In this document: positions 9,702 to 20,042 of the stretch, piece after piece
How positions within the stretch are numbered: the stretch's first letter is position 1
Layout of the letters: the number at the start of each line of letters is the position of its first letter
From: Streptomyces sp. JH34
GTDB lineage: Bacteria; Actinomycetota; Actinomycetes; Streptomycetales; Streptomycetaceae
Assembly (NCBI RefSeq): GCF_029428875.1
Contig: NZ_JAJSOO010000001.1
Span: forward strand, 2,852,001-2,916,000
Reading direction: 5' to 3'
DNA: 64,000 nt
Translations under genes and position numbers: made by a program
Notes under the pieces: generated by a model
Databases searched by the model: none
What the model was told of the DNA's origin: nothing
Seen by the model: only the letters and a program-made list of their open reading frames with translations

Positions 9702-9740
9702 CACCGCAGGCCGCCCCCGGAAAGGGAGCGGCCTGCGGTG
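9702..9740 (-). terminator. Terminator of the purN-purH operon
   Basis: A perfect 13-bp stem CACCGCAGGCCGC/GCGGCCTGCGGTG with a 13-nt loop, 18 nt beyond the purH stop. Confidence 0.8.
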
Positions 9741-9757
9741 GCGCTACGACCTGGGGG

Positions 9758-11311
9758 TCAGTGGAAGAAGTGGCGCGTGCCCGTGAAGTACATGGTCACG
9801 CCCGCCTTCTTCGCGGCCTCGACGACGAGCTCGTCGCGGACCGAGCCGCCCGGCTGCGCGACGGCCTTGATGCCGGCGGCGGTCAGGATCTCCAGACCGT
9901 CGGGGAAGGGGAAGAAGGCGTCGGACGCTGCGTAGGCACCCCGGGCCCGCTCCTCGCCCGCCCGCTCGACGGCGAGCTTCGCGGAGTCGACGCGGTTGAC
10001 CTGGCCCATGCCGACGCCGACGGAGGCACCGTCCTTGGCGAGCAGGATCGCGTTGGACTTGACCGCGCGGCACGCCTTCCACGCGAAGGCGAGCTCCTGC
10101 AGCTCCTCGGCGGACAGGGCTTCGCCGGTCGCCAGGGTCCAGTTCGCCGGGTCGTCGCCGTCGGCCTGGAGCCGGTCGGTGACCTGGAGAAGGGCTCCGC
10201 CGTCGATCGGCTTGACCTCGACCGTGGAGGCCGGGGCGTCGGGGCAGCGCAGCACCCGGATGTTCTTCTTCCGGGCCAGCACCTCGACGGCGCCGTCCTC
10301 GTACGCCGGGGCGACGATGACCTCGGTGAAGATCTCCGCGACCTGCTCGGCCATCTCGACGGTCACCGGCCGGTTGACGGCGATCACTCCGCCGAACGCG
10401 GACAGCGGGTCGCAGGCGTGCGCGTTGCGGTGCGCCGTCGCGACGTCCCCGGCTACGGCGATGCCGCACGGGTTGGCGTGCTTGATGATCGCGACGCACG
10501 GCTCGGCGTGGTCGTAGGCGGCGCGGCGCGCGGCGTCGGTGTCCGTGTAGTTGTTGTAGGACATCTCCTTGCCGTGCAGCTGCTCGGCCTCGGCGAGGCC
10601 GCCCTCGCCCGAGGTGTAGAGCGCCGCGGGCTGGTGCGGGTTCTCGCCGTAGCGCAGGACGTTCTTGCGCGCGAAGGTCGCACCGGAGAAGTCGGGGAAG
10701 CCGGAGTCGTCCCCGGCCGCGTAGCCGTCGGCGAACCAGGCGGCGACGGCCACGTCGTACGCGGCGGTGTGCTGGAAGGCCTCGGCGGCGAGCCGCTTGC
10801 GGGCGGTCAGGTCGAAGCCGCCGCCCTTGACCGCGGCGAGGACGTCGGCGTAGCGCTCCGGGCTGGTCACGACCGCCACGGACGGGTGGTTCTTGGCGGC
10901 GGCGCGGACCATCGACGGACCGCCGATGTCGATCTGCTCCACGCACTCGTCGTCGGAGGCGCCGGAGGCGACGGTCGCCTTGAACGGGTAGAGGTTGACG
11001 ACCACGAGGTCGAACGGCTCCACACCGAGCTCGGCGAGCTGCTCGCGGTGGGCGTCCAGGCGCAGGTCGGCGAGGATGCCCGCGTGCACCCGGGGGTGCA
11101 GCGTCTTGACGCGGCCGTCGAGGCACTCGGGGAAGCCGGTGAGCTCCTCGACCTTGGTGACCGGTACGCCGGCGGCTGCGATCTTCCCGGCGGTGGAGCC
11201 GGTGGACACCAGCTCGACACCCGCCTCGTGCAGACCGCGGGCGAGGTCTTCGAGCCCCGTCTTGTCGTAGACACTGACCAGGGCGCGGCGGATGGGCTTA
11301 TTCACCGACAT
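9758..11311 (-). CDS. purH: Bifunctional AICAR transformylase / IMP cyclohydrolase
   Basis: PurH performs the last two steps of IMP synthesis, formylating AICAR with 10-formyl-THF and closing the purine ring. The 517-residue protein has the N-terminal IMP cyclohydrolase (MGS-like) domain ([40 protein letters not shown]) and the C-terminal AICAR transformylase domain ([42 protein letters not shown]). I start at ATG 11311 ([10 protein letters not shown]); the open frame further upstream lies inside purN. Its first 14 nt overlap the end of purN, indicating translational coupling. Complete and ordinary. Confidence 0.97.
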   Translation of the reverse strand: MSVNKPIRRALVSVYDKTGLEDLARGLHEAGVELVSTGSTAGKIAAAGVPVTKVEELTGFPECLDGRVKTLHPRVHAGILADLRLDAHREQLAELGVEPFDLVVVNLYPFKATVASGASDDECVEQIDIGGPSMVRAAAKNHPSVAVVTSPERYADVLAAVKGGGFDLTARKRLAAEAFQHTAAYDVAVAAWFADGYAAGDDSGFPDFSGATFARKNVLRYGENPHQPAALYTSGEGGLAEAEQLHGKEMSYNNYTDTDAARRAAYDHAEPCVAIIKHANPCGIAVAGDVATAHRNAHACDPLSAFGGVIAVNRPVTVEMAEQVAEIFTEVIVAPAYEDGAVEVLARKKNIRVLRCPDAPASTVEVKPIDGGALLQVTDRLQADGDDPANWTLATGEALSAEELQELAFAWKACRAVKSNAILLAKDGASVGVGMGQVNRVDSAKLAVERAGEERARGAYAASDAFFPFPDGLEILTAAGIKAVAQPGGSVRDELVVEAAKKAGVTMYFTGTRHFFH

Positions 11312-11954
11312 GACCGAGATGAACCTTTCGTCCCTCAATGCGATAGCCGTCACGGGCGAGTCGCCCCACGGCCTCGACGAGCAGCTTGCGCTCGACTTCC
11401 TTGATGCGTTCGTGGAGGGCGGCTTCACCCTCCACCGTTTCCTCTTCGGTCACCTCGACCACGCCCTGCGCGATGATCGGACCGGTGTCGACGCCGTCGT
11501 CGACGAAGTGGACGGTGCACCCGGTGACCTTCACGCCGTACGCGAGCGCGTCGCGGACGCCGTGCGCACCGGGAAAGCTGGGGAGCAGGGCGGGGTGGGT
11601 GTTGACGACGCGGCCGCCGAACTCGGCCAGGAAGCCCTTGCCCACGATCTTCATGAACCCGGCGGACACGACGAGGTCCGGACGGTGCTCCGCCACGGCC
11701 GCGGTCAGGGCGGCGTCCCACTCGTCACGGTTCGCGTACTCACCGAGCTTGCAGACGAAGGTGGGGAGCCCGGCGCGCTCGGCGCGTTCGATGCCGACGG
11801 TGCCATGGCGGTCCGCGCCGACGGCGACGATCCGGGCGCCGTAGCCCTCGGGGTCGTCACCGATCACGTCGAGGAGTGCCTGGAGGTTCGTGCCTGAGCC
11901 GGAGACGAGCACGACCACGCGGGCCGGAGCGGCGGAGGGGGGCGGGGAGGCCAC
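11298..11954 (-). CDS. purN: Phosphoribosylglycinamide formyltransferase
   Basis: GAR transformylase, which moves a formyl group from 10-formyl-THF to glycinamide ribonucleotide. The 218-residue protein starts with [18 protein letters not shown] and carries the catalytic block ILPSFPG-like sequence [18 protein letters not shown] with an upstream VVNTHP, then [17 protein letters not shown], including the conserved Asp. The start is GTG at 11954 with AAAGG upstream. It overlaps purH by 14 nt. Promoter candidate TTGCTG-16-TAGAGT lies about 100 nt upstream. Confidence 0.96.
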   Translation of the reverse strand: MASPPPSAAPARVVVLVSGSGTNLQALLDVIGDDPEGYGARIVAVGADRHGTVGIERAERAGLPTFVCKLGEYANRDEWDAALTAAVAEHRPDLVVSAGFMKIVGKGFLAEFGGRVVNTHPALLPSFPGAHGVRDALAYGVKVTGCTVHFVDDGVDTGPIIAQGVVEVTEEETVEGEAALHERIKEVERKLLVEAVGRLARDGYRIEGRKVHLGHVGE

Positions 11955-12050
11955 GGCGGGGCCCTTTCTCGCGTGATGCAGCAGGTACGCGATGTACAGG
12001 AGGTGCGTTTGTATGGTCGTACGAAAGAAGCTCGTCCCCCGATACGGGGA

Positions 12051-12078
12051 ACTCTACGAACGGTCCGACCGTCAGCAA
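12051..12078 (-). promoter_or_regulatory. Candidate purN-purH promoter with an inverted repeat in the spacer
   Basis: On the minus strand, TTGCTG (12078-12073), a 16-nt spacer and TAGAGT (12056-12051) form a HrdB-like promoter. The spacer contains CGGTC-G-GACCG (12061-12071), a perfect inverted repeat placed where a repressor would compete with polymerase. A small CCCCG/CGGGG hairpin lies in the leader. Confidence 0.45.
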
Positions 12079-12193
12079 CGATACCGGCACACCCGGCGGC
12101 CCCCACGGGACGGGGGCGTGGCCGGGAGGTAGCGTCAGGGGACAGGGAACCGCCCCCGGGCGGAAATGACGAGATGGGGAAGACGTTCACCAC

Positions 12194-13084
12194 ATGCCGG
12201 ACCGCCTCCGCACCGCCCTTGGCCACCCGCTGCCCGAGCGGGCATCCATGCTGATGCGGGAACGCCAGTCCTCATCACCGGACTCCTCCTCGGGATCGGG
12301 TTCCCCGTCGGGACCGGAACCCTCCAGGGGGCCGGGCTCCTCCTCCGGGGGCCCGGGCCCCTCCGGACCGTCCGACGACAATCCGTTCGCGGCACCGCCC
12401 GAGGACCGGCCCGACCAGCCCTGGCAGCCGCGCCACCCTTCCCACACGCCGGGACACCACGGCGAAGGCGGCAACGGCGACGGCAACGAGGGGAACTCCG
12501 ACGACCGCCCGGTCTGGGGCAGTCAGTGGAGCGACCAGCAGCCCGGCCGTCAGAGCGGCGGGTTCGGCGGCCGACCCGGCGGCACCGGCGGTCAGGGGGG
12601 TGGCCCCGAAGGCAGCCCCGGGGGTCTGCGCTGGGACCCGACCGACCCCGCCCAGCGGCGCGCACGCTACGCGGTGCTGGGTGGAATGTGGGCGTTCTTC
12701 TTCGCCCTCTTCGACTTCCCCGAGATCGCGATGCTGCTCGGCGCCCTCGCCGTGTACTGGTCGATCAGCGCCCTCCGCGGTGGCCCCCGGAAGACCCCGG
12801 CGGACACGAGCGGCACAGACCGCCCGGCCACTCCCCCGCTGCCGGGGTCCGCACCCGGCTCCACCCCCGCGCAGAACAACAGCCGGCAGCAGACGACGGC
12901 AGCCGTCAGCGGTCTGGTGACGGCGGTACTGGCCCTGGCCATCGTGGCGACCGGCTACACGGTCCAGCTGGTCTACCGCGACTACTACACCTGCGTGAAC
13001 GACGCGCTCACCAAGTCCGGCGCCCTGGCCTGCAACGACAAGCTGCCGGACCCGCTGGAGCCCTTCTTCGGCGTGAAGAAGTAG
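12194..13084 (+). CDS. Membrane protein with disordered Gly/Pro/Ser-rich N-terminus
   Basis: Roughly the first 150 of 296 residues are low-complexity (Ser/Gly/Pro/Asp, many SSGSGSPSG and GGQGG runs), consistent with a disordered cytoplasmic tail. Two or three hydrophobic segments follow (YAVLGGMWAFFFALFDFPEIAMLLGAL around residues 157-185, AVSGLVTAVLALAIVATGYT near 240-260). The extracytoplasmic C-terminus has a conserved-looking YYTCVNDALTKSGALACND, with two Cys that may pair. Function unknown. Start uncertain: ATGs at 12194, 12248 and 12254 all lack a strong ribosome site. Divergent from purN; convergent with the PerM-like gene. Confidence 0.65.
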   Translation: MPDRLRTALGHPLPERASMLMRERQSSSPDSSSGSGSPSGPEPSRGPGSSSGGPGPSGPSDDNPFAAPPEDRPDQPWQPRHPSHTPGHHGEGGNGDGNEGNSDDRPVWGSQWSDQQPGRQSGGFGGRPGGTGGQGGGPEGSPGGLRWDPTDPAQRRARYAVLGGMWAFFFALFDFPEIAMLLGALAVYWSISALRGGPRKTPADTSGTDRPATPPLPGSAPGSTPAQNNSRQQTTAAVSGLVTAVLALAIVATGYTVQLVYRDYYTCVNDALTKSGALACNDKLPDPLEPFFGVKK

Positions 13085-13110
13085 CGCCACCCGTAGTACC
13101 GGGACGCTCG

Positions 13111-14910
13111 CTACGGAGCGGTTTCCCGGCCGGGTTCCGAGTACCCAGGGGCATCCGGAACCCGGCCGGCCTGCTCATCGGGCCCGGACTCCCGGCCCGA
13201 TGAGGTCGCCGGCCCGGGTTCCGCTCCGGATTCCGCCCCGGGTGCGGTGCCGGGTGCGGTGCCGAAGGCAGGAGCGGACGTCGGGGCAGACGCTTCGGCG
13301 GGGCCCGGAGCGGGCTCCGCCGCGGGGGACGGCACCGGCCCGGGCATGGTCACCGGGTCCTCCGGCACCTGGGCGGGATTCCGCTCCTGTGTCCGCGGCC
13401 GCGCGGAGAAGTCGGCCATCAGACCACCCGACTTCTTCTTGAGCGCCGCCCAGCGGGCCTCCCTCGCCCCCTCCTGGTGCCACGGGCCGGCCGACAGGAA
13501 GTCGTACGGCTCCTCCTGTCCGCCCGCGTCCCCGGCCCCCTTCTCCGCTCCTCGCTCCGGCTTCGGGGCCGGGTTCGGTGCCTGCTCCGCCGTCTGCGCC
13601 GCCCCGTCCTTCGCGGCGTCCAGGCGCCATCCCCACCGGTGCTCCCTGAGTCGCCACGCCCTGAGCGACAGCGCCACCGGCAGGCCGATCACGGCCGTCC
13701 ACGCGAGAGCGGCCGGACCCACCAGCCACCACACGGGGCCGAACTCCGCCAGGGCGCCGGTACCCAACGGGCCCCCCGACATCGACGCCAGCACCGCCGC
13801 GCCGGCCCCACAGCCCAGGGCCGCCAGGCCCGCCACCAGTGCGGTCCGGCCCTGACCCCACGCTTCCTCGCGCATCCCGCGCACGGGAGCCGCCCCCCGA
13901 GCGACGAACCGGGCGACGACCAGACCCGCCACGGCCGGCACCGCGGCCGCCGCCCAGTTCGCACCGGTCCCCGGGCCGTGCGACGGCACCGCGGCGAGCA
14001 GGGGGAAGTCCGGCAGCGCGGGTGGCCCGGTGAACGCGAGCGGGGTGGCCAGGGACGACGTACCCAGGGCGAATCCGGGCCCGAGGCCGTAGGCGGCACC
14101 CCACACCGCCGCGTTCGGAACCAGCGCCACCGCCAGCAGGACGACGGAGATCCGGCCCGCCCAGTCATCCGACAGGCCCAGGAAGGACTCCGTCGCCGCG
14201 CCCGAGTGCCACACCAGCGCCACCGCGACCAGCAGCGCCCCGCCTCCCAGCAGCGTGAGCGCACCGGCGGCCGCCGACCGGAGGACCACACCGGCCCCGG
14301 CCCGGACCTGGGAGCGCGCGGCTGCTTCCTGCACCCTGAGCGGCGCCCAGACCAGCAGCGGGGTCAGCGGCCGGCCACGCGCCGCCCATACGCCCGCGGC
14401 GGCCGCGACGGCCACCACGACGGTGACGGGGAAGGCGAGCGACGCCCGGTCGGCGGGCAGTGCTCCGCCTCGCGCGTACGCCGCGGCGGCAAGCACGACC
14501 AGCAGATATCCGGCGCTCACCGCACAGAACGCCCCGAGTGCCGAACTCCCCGTCGGTGGCTTCCCGTCGGTCTCCGCGGAGTCCCGGGCGGCCCGAAGCA
14601 CGAGCCACACCGGCAGCACACCGAGCAGGAGGGGGACCGTCCCCACGGGCACGGGGTGCCCTCCCATGGTGTCGGCTCTGACGAGTTCGGCTCCGTGAGC
14701 CAGCAACCAGAGGCCGGCCGCCACGTGGAGTGCACCTCCGGGTCCGCTGTCGGGGTACGGAGAACTGATCCACAGCAGCATGACCAGGACGGCCAGCGAG
14801 CCGAGCCCGAGCCCCGCCGCGAGCACTCCGCGCACGAAGGCGGAGGCCAGTGCGGCGGACCTGCTCCGCTCGGCCGACAACATCGGGCTGCGCTCGGTCA
14901 CTTGGGTCAC
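13111..14910 (-). CDS. perM: PerM-like DUF6350 polytopic membrane protein
   Basis: About 600 residues. The first ~420 hold about ten hydrophobic helices ([54 protein letters not shown] and so on). The last ~180 residues are a charged, Pro/Ala/Gly-rich cytoplasmic tail, longer than in mycobacterial relatives. DUF6350 includes mycobacterial PerM, implicated in cell division and persistence; in Mycobacterium it also sits between sucCD and purN-purH, so synteny supports the call. I place the start at GTG 14910 ([10 protein letters not shown]); the open frame continues upstream without family sequence. Convergent with the preceding gene, 26 nt apart. Confidence 0.7.
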   Translation of the reverse strand: MTQVTERSPMLSAERSRSAALASAFVRGVLAAGLGLGSLAVLVMLLWISSPYPDSGPGGALHVAAGLWLLAHGAELVRADTMGGHPVPVGTVPLLLGVLPVWLVLRAARDSAETDGKPPTGSSALGAFCAVSAGYLLVVLAAAAYARGGALPADRASLAFPVTVVVAVAAAAGVWAARGRPLTPLLVWAPLRVQEAAARSQVRAGAGVVLRSAAAGALTLLGGGALLVAVALVWHSGAATESFLGLSDDWAGRISVVLLAVALVPNAAVWGAAYGLGPGFALGTSSLATPLAFTGPPALPDFPLLAAVPSHGPGTGANWAAAAVPAVAGLVVARFVARGAAPVRGMREEAWGQGRTALVAGLAALGCGAGAAVLASMSGGPLGTGALAEFGPVWWLVGPAALAWTAVIGLPVALSLRAWRLREHRWGWRLDAAKDGAAQTAEQAPNPAPKPERGAEKGAGDAGGQEEPYDFLSAGPWHQEGAREARWAALKKKSGGLMADFSARPRTQERNPAQVPEDPVTMPGPVPSPAAEPAPGPAEASAPTSAPAFGTAPGTAPGAESGAEPGPATSSGRESGPDEQAGRVPDAPGYSEPGRETAP

Positions 14911-15032
14911 GCCGCCATGCTGCCAACGACACGCGCTTATTCCGTGTAACGGGCGAATAGCCGCCGTGTCGCTCAATATACGTTTATGTACTTTTTCACC
15001 CGGTGCAGTGTATTCGGGGATGGAGGCCGGGC

Positions 15033-16250
15033 ATGACGCGGAGCACCGCCCGTCCGGCCCCCACCGCCCCATTGCCCTCGCCCAAGGAGCGCCGCAGGCT
15101 GCGCGAGGCAAAGGGACTGAGTGAGCGACAGGTCGCTGCGGCCGTGGGCGTCACGCCCGCCACCGTCCGCGCCTGGGAGACGGGGCGCGCCGGCCCTCGG
15201 GGCCGCAGACGCGCGGCGTACACCAGGCTGATCGGCTGCGCCGAACCCGGCATCGAGCCGTCCCGCCCCGCCGAACCGGGCGGCAGCGGCACGATGCCCA
15301 CGCCCACGCCCGGGCCCGGCTCCCGACCCGCCCCGGACGCACTCTCCCCGGACGGCCCGCCGCCGGGCCGGCCCTCACCGGAAGCGACCGCGCCGGACGG
15401 GACCGGCCCTGTCCCGGAGCCGGTGGAGGGCCTCACGGCCGAGGAGGCGTACGACGCCTTGTACGGGCGAACCGCACCGGGCCTCACCCGCCAGATCTAC
15501 CTGCTGACCGGCCACCGGAAACTGTCCCTGGAAGCCGTCGAACACTCATTCAGGGTCGCGTGGCAGCGCTGGCCCGAGGTGGCCAGGGACCGCGACCCGG
15601 CGGGGTGGGTGCGGGCGGCCTCGTACGAGTACGCGATGTCGCCCTGGCACCGGCTGCGCCGAGGCCACCGCAACGCCGATCCGCTGCCCGAGGATCCCGC
15701 GCGGCGTGCGCTGCTCGACGCACTTCTCGGCCTGCCGCCTTCGTACCGCCGCACACTCCTGCTCCACGACGGCGTGGGCCTGGGCCTGCCGGAGACGGCG
15801 GCGGAGACGGAGGCGAGCACGCTCGCGGCGGCGGGCAGACTACTGAACGCGCGGGCCGCCGTCGCCGAGCGGCTGCCCGCACAGGCGGAGCCGGCGGACC
15901 CCGGCACCGGGCCCGCACCGCTCCGCGAACCGCTCGCCGCACTCGCCCTCGCGGAGGACGTCCCCGCGCCCCCGGCGGCCCCGGCGGTCCGTGCGGGCGG
16001 CGAACGCGTCGCGGTGCTCTGGACCCGTGCCGCGCTCTGCTTCGGGGTGCTGCTCATCGGCGCGACCACCTTCACGCTCCACACGGCTCCCACCCACTAC
16101 GAGCAGCCGCTGGCCCCGGCCGAACGTGTCGGCGGCGTCCCCCCGCTGGGCGGGCCCGAGAAGCTCACGGCGCAGGACGTGGAGCTGCAGAAGGCACTGA
16201 GGGACGAGCTCGCGCACGGCCCGGAGCGGCTGGTTCCGCGCATTCCCTGA
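15033..16250 (+). CDS. XRE-type HTH fused to degenerate ECF-sigma-like domains and a membrane anchor
   Basis: A 405-residue composite. ATG 15033 has GGAGG at 15022-15026. Residues ~15-60 are a Cro/C1-type helix-turn-helix ([35 protein letters not shown]). After a Pro-rich linker, residues ~145-230 read like ECF sigma region 2 ([54 protein letters not shown]) and ~235-285 like region 4 ([36 protein letters not shown]). A single hydrophobic segment ([19 protein letters not shown]) near residue 340 precedes a short extracytoplasmic tail. I do not know a characterised protein with this order. It may be a membrane-tethered transcription factor. Divergent from the PerM-like gene; ends at a strong terminator facing sucD. 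Confidence 0.7.
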   Translation: MTRSTARPAPTAPLPSPKERRRLREAKGLSERQVAAAVGVTPATVRAWETGRAGPRGRRRAAYTRLIGCAEPGIEPSRPAEPGGSGTMPTPTPGPGSRPAPDALSPDGPPPGRPSPEATAPDGTGPVPEPVEGLTAEEAYDALYGRTAPGLTRQIYLLTGHRKLSLEAVEHSFRVAWQRWPEVARDRDPAGWVRAASYEYAMSPWHRLRRGHRNADPLPEDPARRALLDALLGLPPSYRRTLLLHDGVGLGLPETAAETEASTLAAAGRLLNARAAVAERLPAQAEPADPGTGPAPLREPLAALALAEDVPAPPAAPAVRAGGERVAVLWTRAALCFGVLLIGATTFTLHTAPTHYEQPLAPAERVGGVPPLGGPEKLTAQDVELQKALRDELAHGPERLVPRIP

Positions 16251-16264
16251 CCTGCGCCCGGGAA

Positions 16265-16322
16265 CGGAAACGGCGCGGGCCCGCACCCCCTCGTCCAGGA
16301 GTGCGGGCCCGCGCCGTTTCCG
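16265..16322. terminator. Bidirectional terminator between HTH-sigma gene and sucD
   Basis: A perfect 22-bp stem, arms 16265-16286 and 16301-16322, with a 14-nt loop, between two convergent genes. Confidence 0.85.
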
Positions 16323-16347
16323 CTGTGGAGCGGTGACGCGGTGGCGG

Positions 16348-17232
16348 TCAGCCGCCGAGGATCTCGCGCGCCAGCTTGGCGGTCTCGGTCGGCGTCTTGC
16401 CGACCTTCACGCCTGCGGCCTCGAGGGCCTCCTTCTTGGCGGCGGCGGTGCCGGAGGAGCCGGAGACGATGGCGCCGGCGTGGCCCATGGTCTTGCCCTC
16501 GGGGGCGGTGAAGCCCGCGACGTAGCCGACGACCGGCTTCGTGACGTTCTTCGCGATGTAGTCGGCGGCACGCTCCTCGGCGTCGCCACCGATCTCGCCG
16601 ATCATCACGATGAGGTCGGTCTCGGGGTCCGCCTCGAACGCCGCGAGGGCGTCGATGTGCGTCGTACCGATGACCGGGTCGCCACCGATACCGACGGCGG
16701 ACGAGAAGCCGATGTCACGGAGCTCGTACATCATCTGGTAGGTCAGCGTGCCGGACTTGGACACGAGACCGATGCGGCCGGGCTTGGTGATGTCGCCCGG
16801 GATGATGCCGGCGTTGGACTGGCCGGGGGTGATCAGACCGGGGCAGTTCGGGCCGATGATCCGGGTCTTGTTGCCCTTCGAACCGGCGTACGCCCAGAAG
16901 GCTGCCGAGTCGTGGACGGCGATGCCCTCGGTGATCACGACGGCCAGCGGGATCTCGGCGTCGATCGCCTCGACGACGGCGGCCTTCGCGAAGGCCGGCG
17001 GCACGAAGAGAACGGACACGTCGGCGCCGGTCTTCTCCATCGCCTCGGCGACAGACCCGAACACGGGTACCTCGGTGCCGTCGAAGTCGACGGAGGTGCC
17101 CGCCTTGCGGGGGTTCACGCCACCGACGATGTCGGTGCCGTCGGCCAGCATGAGCTTGGTGTGCTTCATGCCCGTGGCGCCGGTCATCCCCTGGACGATG
17201 ACCTTGCTGTCCTTGGTGAGGAAGATAGCCAT
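16348..17232 (-). CDS. sucD: Succinyl-CoA ligase (ADP-forming), alpha subunit
   Basis: Alpha subunit of the TCA-cycle enzyme that converts succinyl-CoA to succinate with substrate-level phosphorylation. The 294-residue protein opens with [18 protein letters not shown], has the CoA-binding Rossmann segment ([27 protein letters not shown]), [13 protein letters not shown], and [15 protein letters not shown] containing the phosphorylated active-site His. Start at ATG 17232. The stop of sucC is 46 nt upstream, so the two form a sucC-sucD operon. Complete. Confidence 0.97.
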   Translation of the reverse strand: MAIFLTKDSKVIVQGMTGATGMKHTKLMLADGTDIVGGVNPRKAGTSVDFDGTEVPVFGSVAEAMEKTGADVSVLFVPPAFAKAAVVEAIDAEIPLAVVITEGIAVHDSAAFWAYAGSKGNKTRIIGPNCPGLITPGQSNAGIIPGDITKPGRIGLVSKSGTLTYQMMYELRDIGFSSAVGIGGDPVIGTTHIDALAAFEADPETDLIVMIGEIGGDAEERAADYIAKNVTKPVVGYVAGFTAPEGKTMGHAGAIVSGSSGTAAAKKEALEAAGVKVGKTPTETAKLAREILGG

Positions 17233-17278
17233 GGTGTTGGAGTCCCTTAGTCCCTTGTCGTGTCGGAGACGCGCAACG

Positions 17279-18460
17279 TCACAGCGCAGCCGCGGCGAGC
17301 TCGGCGGCCTTGTCGGCCGCGCCGTCCATGGTGTCCACACGCTGAACCAGCGGGTGGTTGGCGTCGGAGAGGATCTTGCGACCCAGCTCCGCGTTGTTGC
17401 CGTCGAGGCGCACGACCAGCGGCTTGGTGACGTCCTCACCCTTGGACTTGAGCAGCTCCAGGGCCTGGACGATGCCGTTGGCGACCTCGTCGCAGGCGGT
17501 GATGCCACCGAAGACGTTGACGAACACGGACTTGACGTCCGGGTCGCCGAGGATGATCTCCAGGCCGTTCGCCATGACCTCGGCGGAGGCGCCGCCGCCG
17601 ATGTCGAGGAAGTTGGCGGGCTTCACGTTGCCGTGGTTCTCACCGGCGTACGCGACGACGTCCAGGGTCGACATGACCAGACCGGCACCGTTACCGATGA
17701 TGCCGACCTCGCCCTCGAGCTTGACGTAGTTGAGGTTCTTGGCCTTGGCGGCGGCCTCGAGGGGGTTGGCCGCGGCCTTGTCCTCGAGGGCCTCGTGGCC
17801 GGGCTGACGGAAGTCGGCGTTCTCGTCGAGAGACACCTTTCCGTCCAGCGCCAGGATGCGGCCGTCCTTGGTCTTCACCAGCGGGTTGACCTCGACGAGG
17901 AGCGCGTCCTCGGCGACGAAGGTGTCCCACAGGGTCACCATGGCCTCGGCGACGCCCTCGGCCACGTCGGCCGGGAACTTCGCCTGGGCCACGATCTCGC
18001 GGGCCTTCTCGATGTCAACGCCGTCGACGGCGTTGACCGGAACCTTCGCGAGGGCCTCGGGGGTCTTCTCCGCGACCTCCTCGATGTCCATGCCGCCCTG
18101 CACCGAGGCCATGGCGAGGAAGGTGCGGTTGGTGCGGTCGAGGAGGTACGAGACGTAGTACTCCGCCTCGATCTCCGGGGACAGCTCGGCGATCATCACC
18201 TTGTGGACCGTGTGGCCCTTGATGTCCATGCCGAGGATGTCGGTCGCGCGAGCGACCGCCTCAGCCGGGTCTGCCGCCAGCTTGACGCCGCCGGCCTTTC
18301 CACGGCCGCCGACCTTCACCTGCGCCTTGACGACGGACTTGCCGCCCAGCCGCTCGGTCGCCTCGCGGGCTGCCTCAGGCGTGTCGATGACTTCACCGGC
18401 CAGCACCGGTACACCGTGCTTGGCGAAGAGGTCCCTCGCCTGGTACTCGAACAGGTCCAC
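17279..18460 (-). CDS. sucC: Succinyl-CoA ligase, beta subunit
   Basis: Beta subunit with an ATP-grasp domain and the nucleotide and CoA-binding parts of the ligase. The 393-residue protein starts [19 protein letters not shown] (GTG at 18460), contains [20 protein letters not shown] for nucleotide binding, LVEVNPLV for metal binding, and C-terminal [17 protein letters not shown] with the conserved GGI(T/M)xCD. AAAAGGGA precedes the start. It leads the sucCD operon. A perfect 16-bp palindrome lies 65 nt upstream and may be an operator. Confidence 0.97.
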   Translation of the reverse strand: MDLFEYQARDLFAKHGVPVLAGEVIDTPEAAREATERLGGKSVVKAQVKVGGRGKAGGVKLAADPAEAVARATDILGMDIKGHTVHKVMIAELSPEIEAEYYVSYLLDRTNRTFLAMASVQGGMDIEEVAEKTPEALAKVPVNAVDGVDIEKAREIVAQAKFPADVAEGVAEAMVTLWDTFVAEDALLVEVNPLVKTKDGRILALDGKVSLDENADFRQPGHEALEDKAAANPLEAAAKAKNLNYVKLEGEVGIIGNGAGLVMSTLDVVAYAGENHGNVKPANFLDIGGGASAEVMANGLEIILGDPDVKSVFVNVFGGITACDEVANGIVQALELLKSKGEDVTKPLVVRLDGNNAELGRKILSDANHPLVQRVDTMDGAADKAAELAAAAL

Positions 18461-18824
18461 GCGCGTCCGTCCCTTTTAGTGGTCTCGCGGTTCGTTTTCT
18501 GCGTGGGCGTGCCGCGAGGGCAACGTGACTGCGCAGTCACAAGGGAGGCGCACACGGAGACCCGGTACGCGGCATGTCCATCCGGCAGGTTATCCCCCGC
18601 GCCGCGCCGGACCCTAAATTGCAGATCACACCTGAGCGGTGATACCGGTCACAGACCGTGCTGGTGATCGGGGTGCGAGGGACAAAACGGCACGTCGGCG
18701 CGGCAGCGCGAGCCGTACGCGGCCGGGGTTCCTGGGCGGCCCGTGGCCAGGATCCCGCGACGGTTCCCGGCCCGGGGGGACCTCGGCCCGGGACCGGGCT
18801 GGGACCTCGACCGTGACCGGCCGG
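18461..18824. other. 364-nt gene-free stretch upstream of sucC
   Basis: Contains the sucCD promoter region with a 16-bp palindrome at its left end, and the 3' region of the VWA gene at its right. There, TGACCGGCCGGTCA (18814-18827), a 14-bp palindrome, overlaps the VWA stop codon. No ORF is convincing. Confidence 0.5.
18525..18540. promoter_or_regulatory. 16-bp perfect palindrome in the sucCD upstream region
   Basis: GTGACTGCGCAGTCAC is perfectly self-complementary and lies 65-80 nt upstream of the sucC start, in promoter position. It looks like a dimeric regulator's operator; the regulator is unknown. Confidence 0.5.
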
Positions 18825-20042
18825 TCACCGGCCGGTGTCGGGTATCGGCAGGGGCCGCTTCTCGATCGCCGCCGCCATGACCTCGGGGAAGTGGTCCGGG
18901 GTGCAGGCGAAGACCGGGGCGCCGAGTGCCGCCAGTGCGGCCGCGTGCTCCCGGTCGTAGGAGGGCGTTCCCTCGTCGGAGAGTGCGAGCAGGGTCACGA
19001 ACTGCACACCGGACGCCTTCATCGCGGCGGCCCGCTCGACCATCTCGTCATGGATCCCTCCCTCGTGGAGATCACTGACGAGGACGACCACCGTGTCCGC
19101 CGGACGGGTGATCTTCGACTGGCAGTAGGCGAGCGCGCGGTTGATGTCCGTCCCGCCGCCGAGCTGTGTGCCGAACAACACGTCGACCGGGTCGTCGAGC
19201 TGGTCGGTGAGGTCGACGACGGCCGTGTCGAACACCACGAGCCGGGTCCTCAGGGTGCGCATCGAGGCGAGCACCGCGCCGAAGACGGCGGCGTGGACGA
19301 CCGAGGCGGCCATGGATCCCGACTGGTCGACGCAGAGGATCACGTCCTTCCTCACCGACCGGTCCGTGCGCCCGTACCCGACGAGACGCTCGGGCACCAC
19401 CGTGCCGGCGCCCTCCCTGCCGGGCAGGGACACGTAGTTCCTCAGGTTGGCCCGGACCGTGCGGTCCCAGTCGATGTCGCGGTGGCGTGGCCGGCCCGCC
19501 CTCGACGAGCGGTCCAGAGCGCCGGTGAGGGTCGTCCTGGTACGGCTGGCGAGCCTGCGCTCAAGGTCCTCGACGACCTTGCGCACGACGGCCCGGGCCG
19601 TCTCCTTCGTCGTCTCCGGCACCGCCTTCGCCAGCGAGAGCAGGGTGCCGACCAGATGGACGTCGGGCTCGACCGCCTCCAGCATCTCCGGTTCGAGCAG
19701 CAGTTCGGAGAGCCCGAGCCGGTCCATGGCGTCGCGCTGCATGACCTGGACGACGGAGGCCGGGAAGTACGTACGGATGTCTCCGAGCCAGCGGACCACG
19801 GACGGGGCGGAGGCACCGAGCCCCGCGGAGCGTTCGGCTCCGCCCCGCCCGCCAGGCTTCCTCCCCCCGTCGTACAGCGCGGTCAGCGCACCGTCCATCG
19901 CCTCGTCGCGTCCGGTGAGCGCACGTCCGGTGCTCTCGGCTCCGTCCGCCCCGAGCACCATCCGCCAGCGCCGCAGACGCTCGTCGTCGGCAGGTTCCGC
20001 GTCCATCGCCCTCTCCTCCGTACCGGTCCCGGCCTCGGTCAT
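18825..20042 (-). CDS. VWA-domain protein of the MoxR/DUF5682 system (YehP-like)
   Basis: A 405-residue soluble protein. The N-terminal ~230 residues are helical and unassigned; the C-terminal ~170 form a von Willebrand A domain with the metal-ion site DQSGSM (Asp239, Ser241, Ser243), the conserved Thr in LGGGTDINRAL and the late Asp in VVVLVSDLHEGG. MIDAS-type VWA domains bind partner proteins through a divalent cation. VWA proteins next to MoxR ATPases commonly act as adaptors for the ATPase. It overlaps the upstream DUF5682 gene by 4 nt (ATGA), so the two are translationally coupled. By content and order it matches E. coli yehP in yehL-yehM-yehP. Last gene of the operon; substrate unknown. 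Confidence 0.88.
   Translation of the reverse strand: MTEAGTGTEERAMDAEPADDERLRRWRMVLGADGAESTGRALTGRDEAMDGALTALYDGGRKPGGRGGAERSAGLGASAPSVVRWLGDIRTYFPASVVQVMQRDAMDRLGLSELLLEPEMLEAVEPDVHLVGTLLSLAKAVPETTKETARAVVRKVVEDLERRLASRTRTTLTGALDRSSRAGRPRHRDIDWDRTVRANLRNYVSLPGREGAGTVVPERLVGYGRTDRSVRKDVILCVDQSGSMAASVVHAAVFGAVLASMRTLRTRLVVFDTAVVDLTDQLDDPVDVLFGTQLGGGTDINRALAYCQSKITRPADTVVVLVSDLHEGGIHDEMVERAAAMKASGVQFVTLLALSDEGTPSYDREHAAALAALGAPVFACTPDHFPEVMAAAIEKRPLPIPDTGR

Noticed and set aside
11298..11330. ATGTCGGTG at the purH start resembling a PafBC motif
   Set aside because: It is the purH start codon region and has no -10 match at N8.
9761..11404. 547-codon ORF antisense to purH
   Set aside because: Shadow of purH; composition unlike real proteins and no family sequence.
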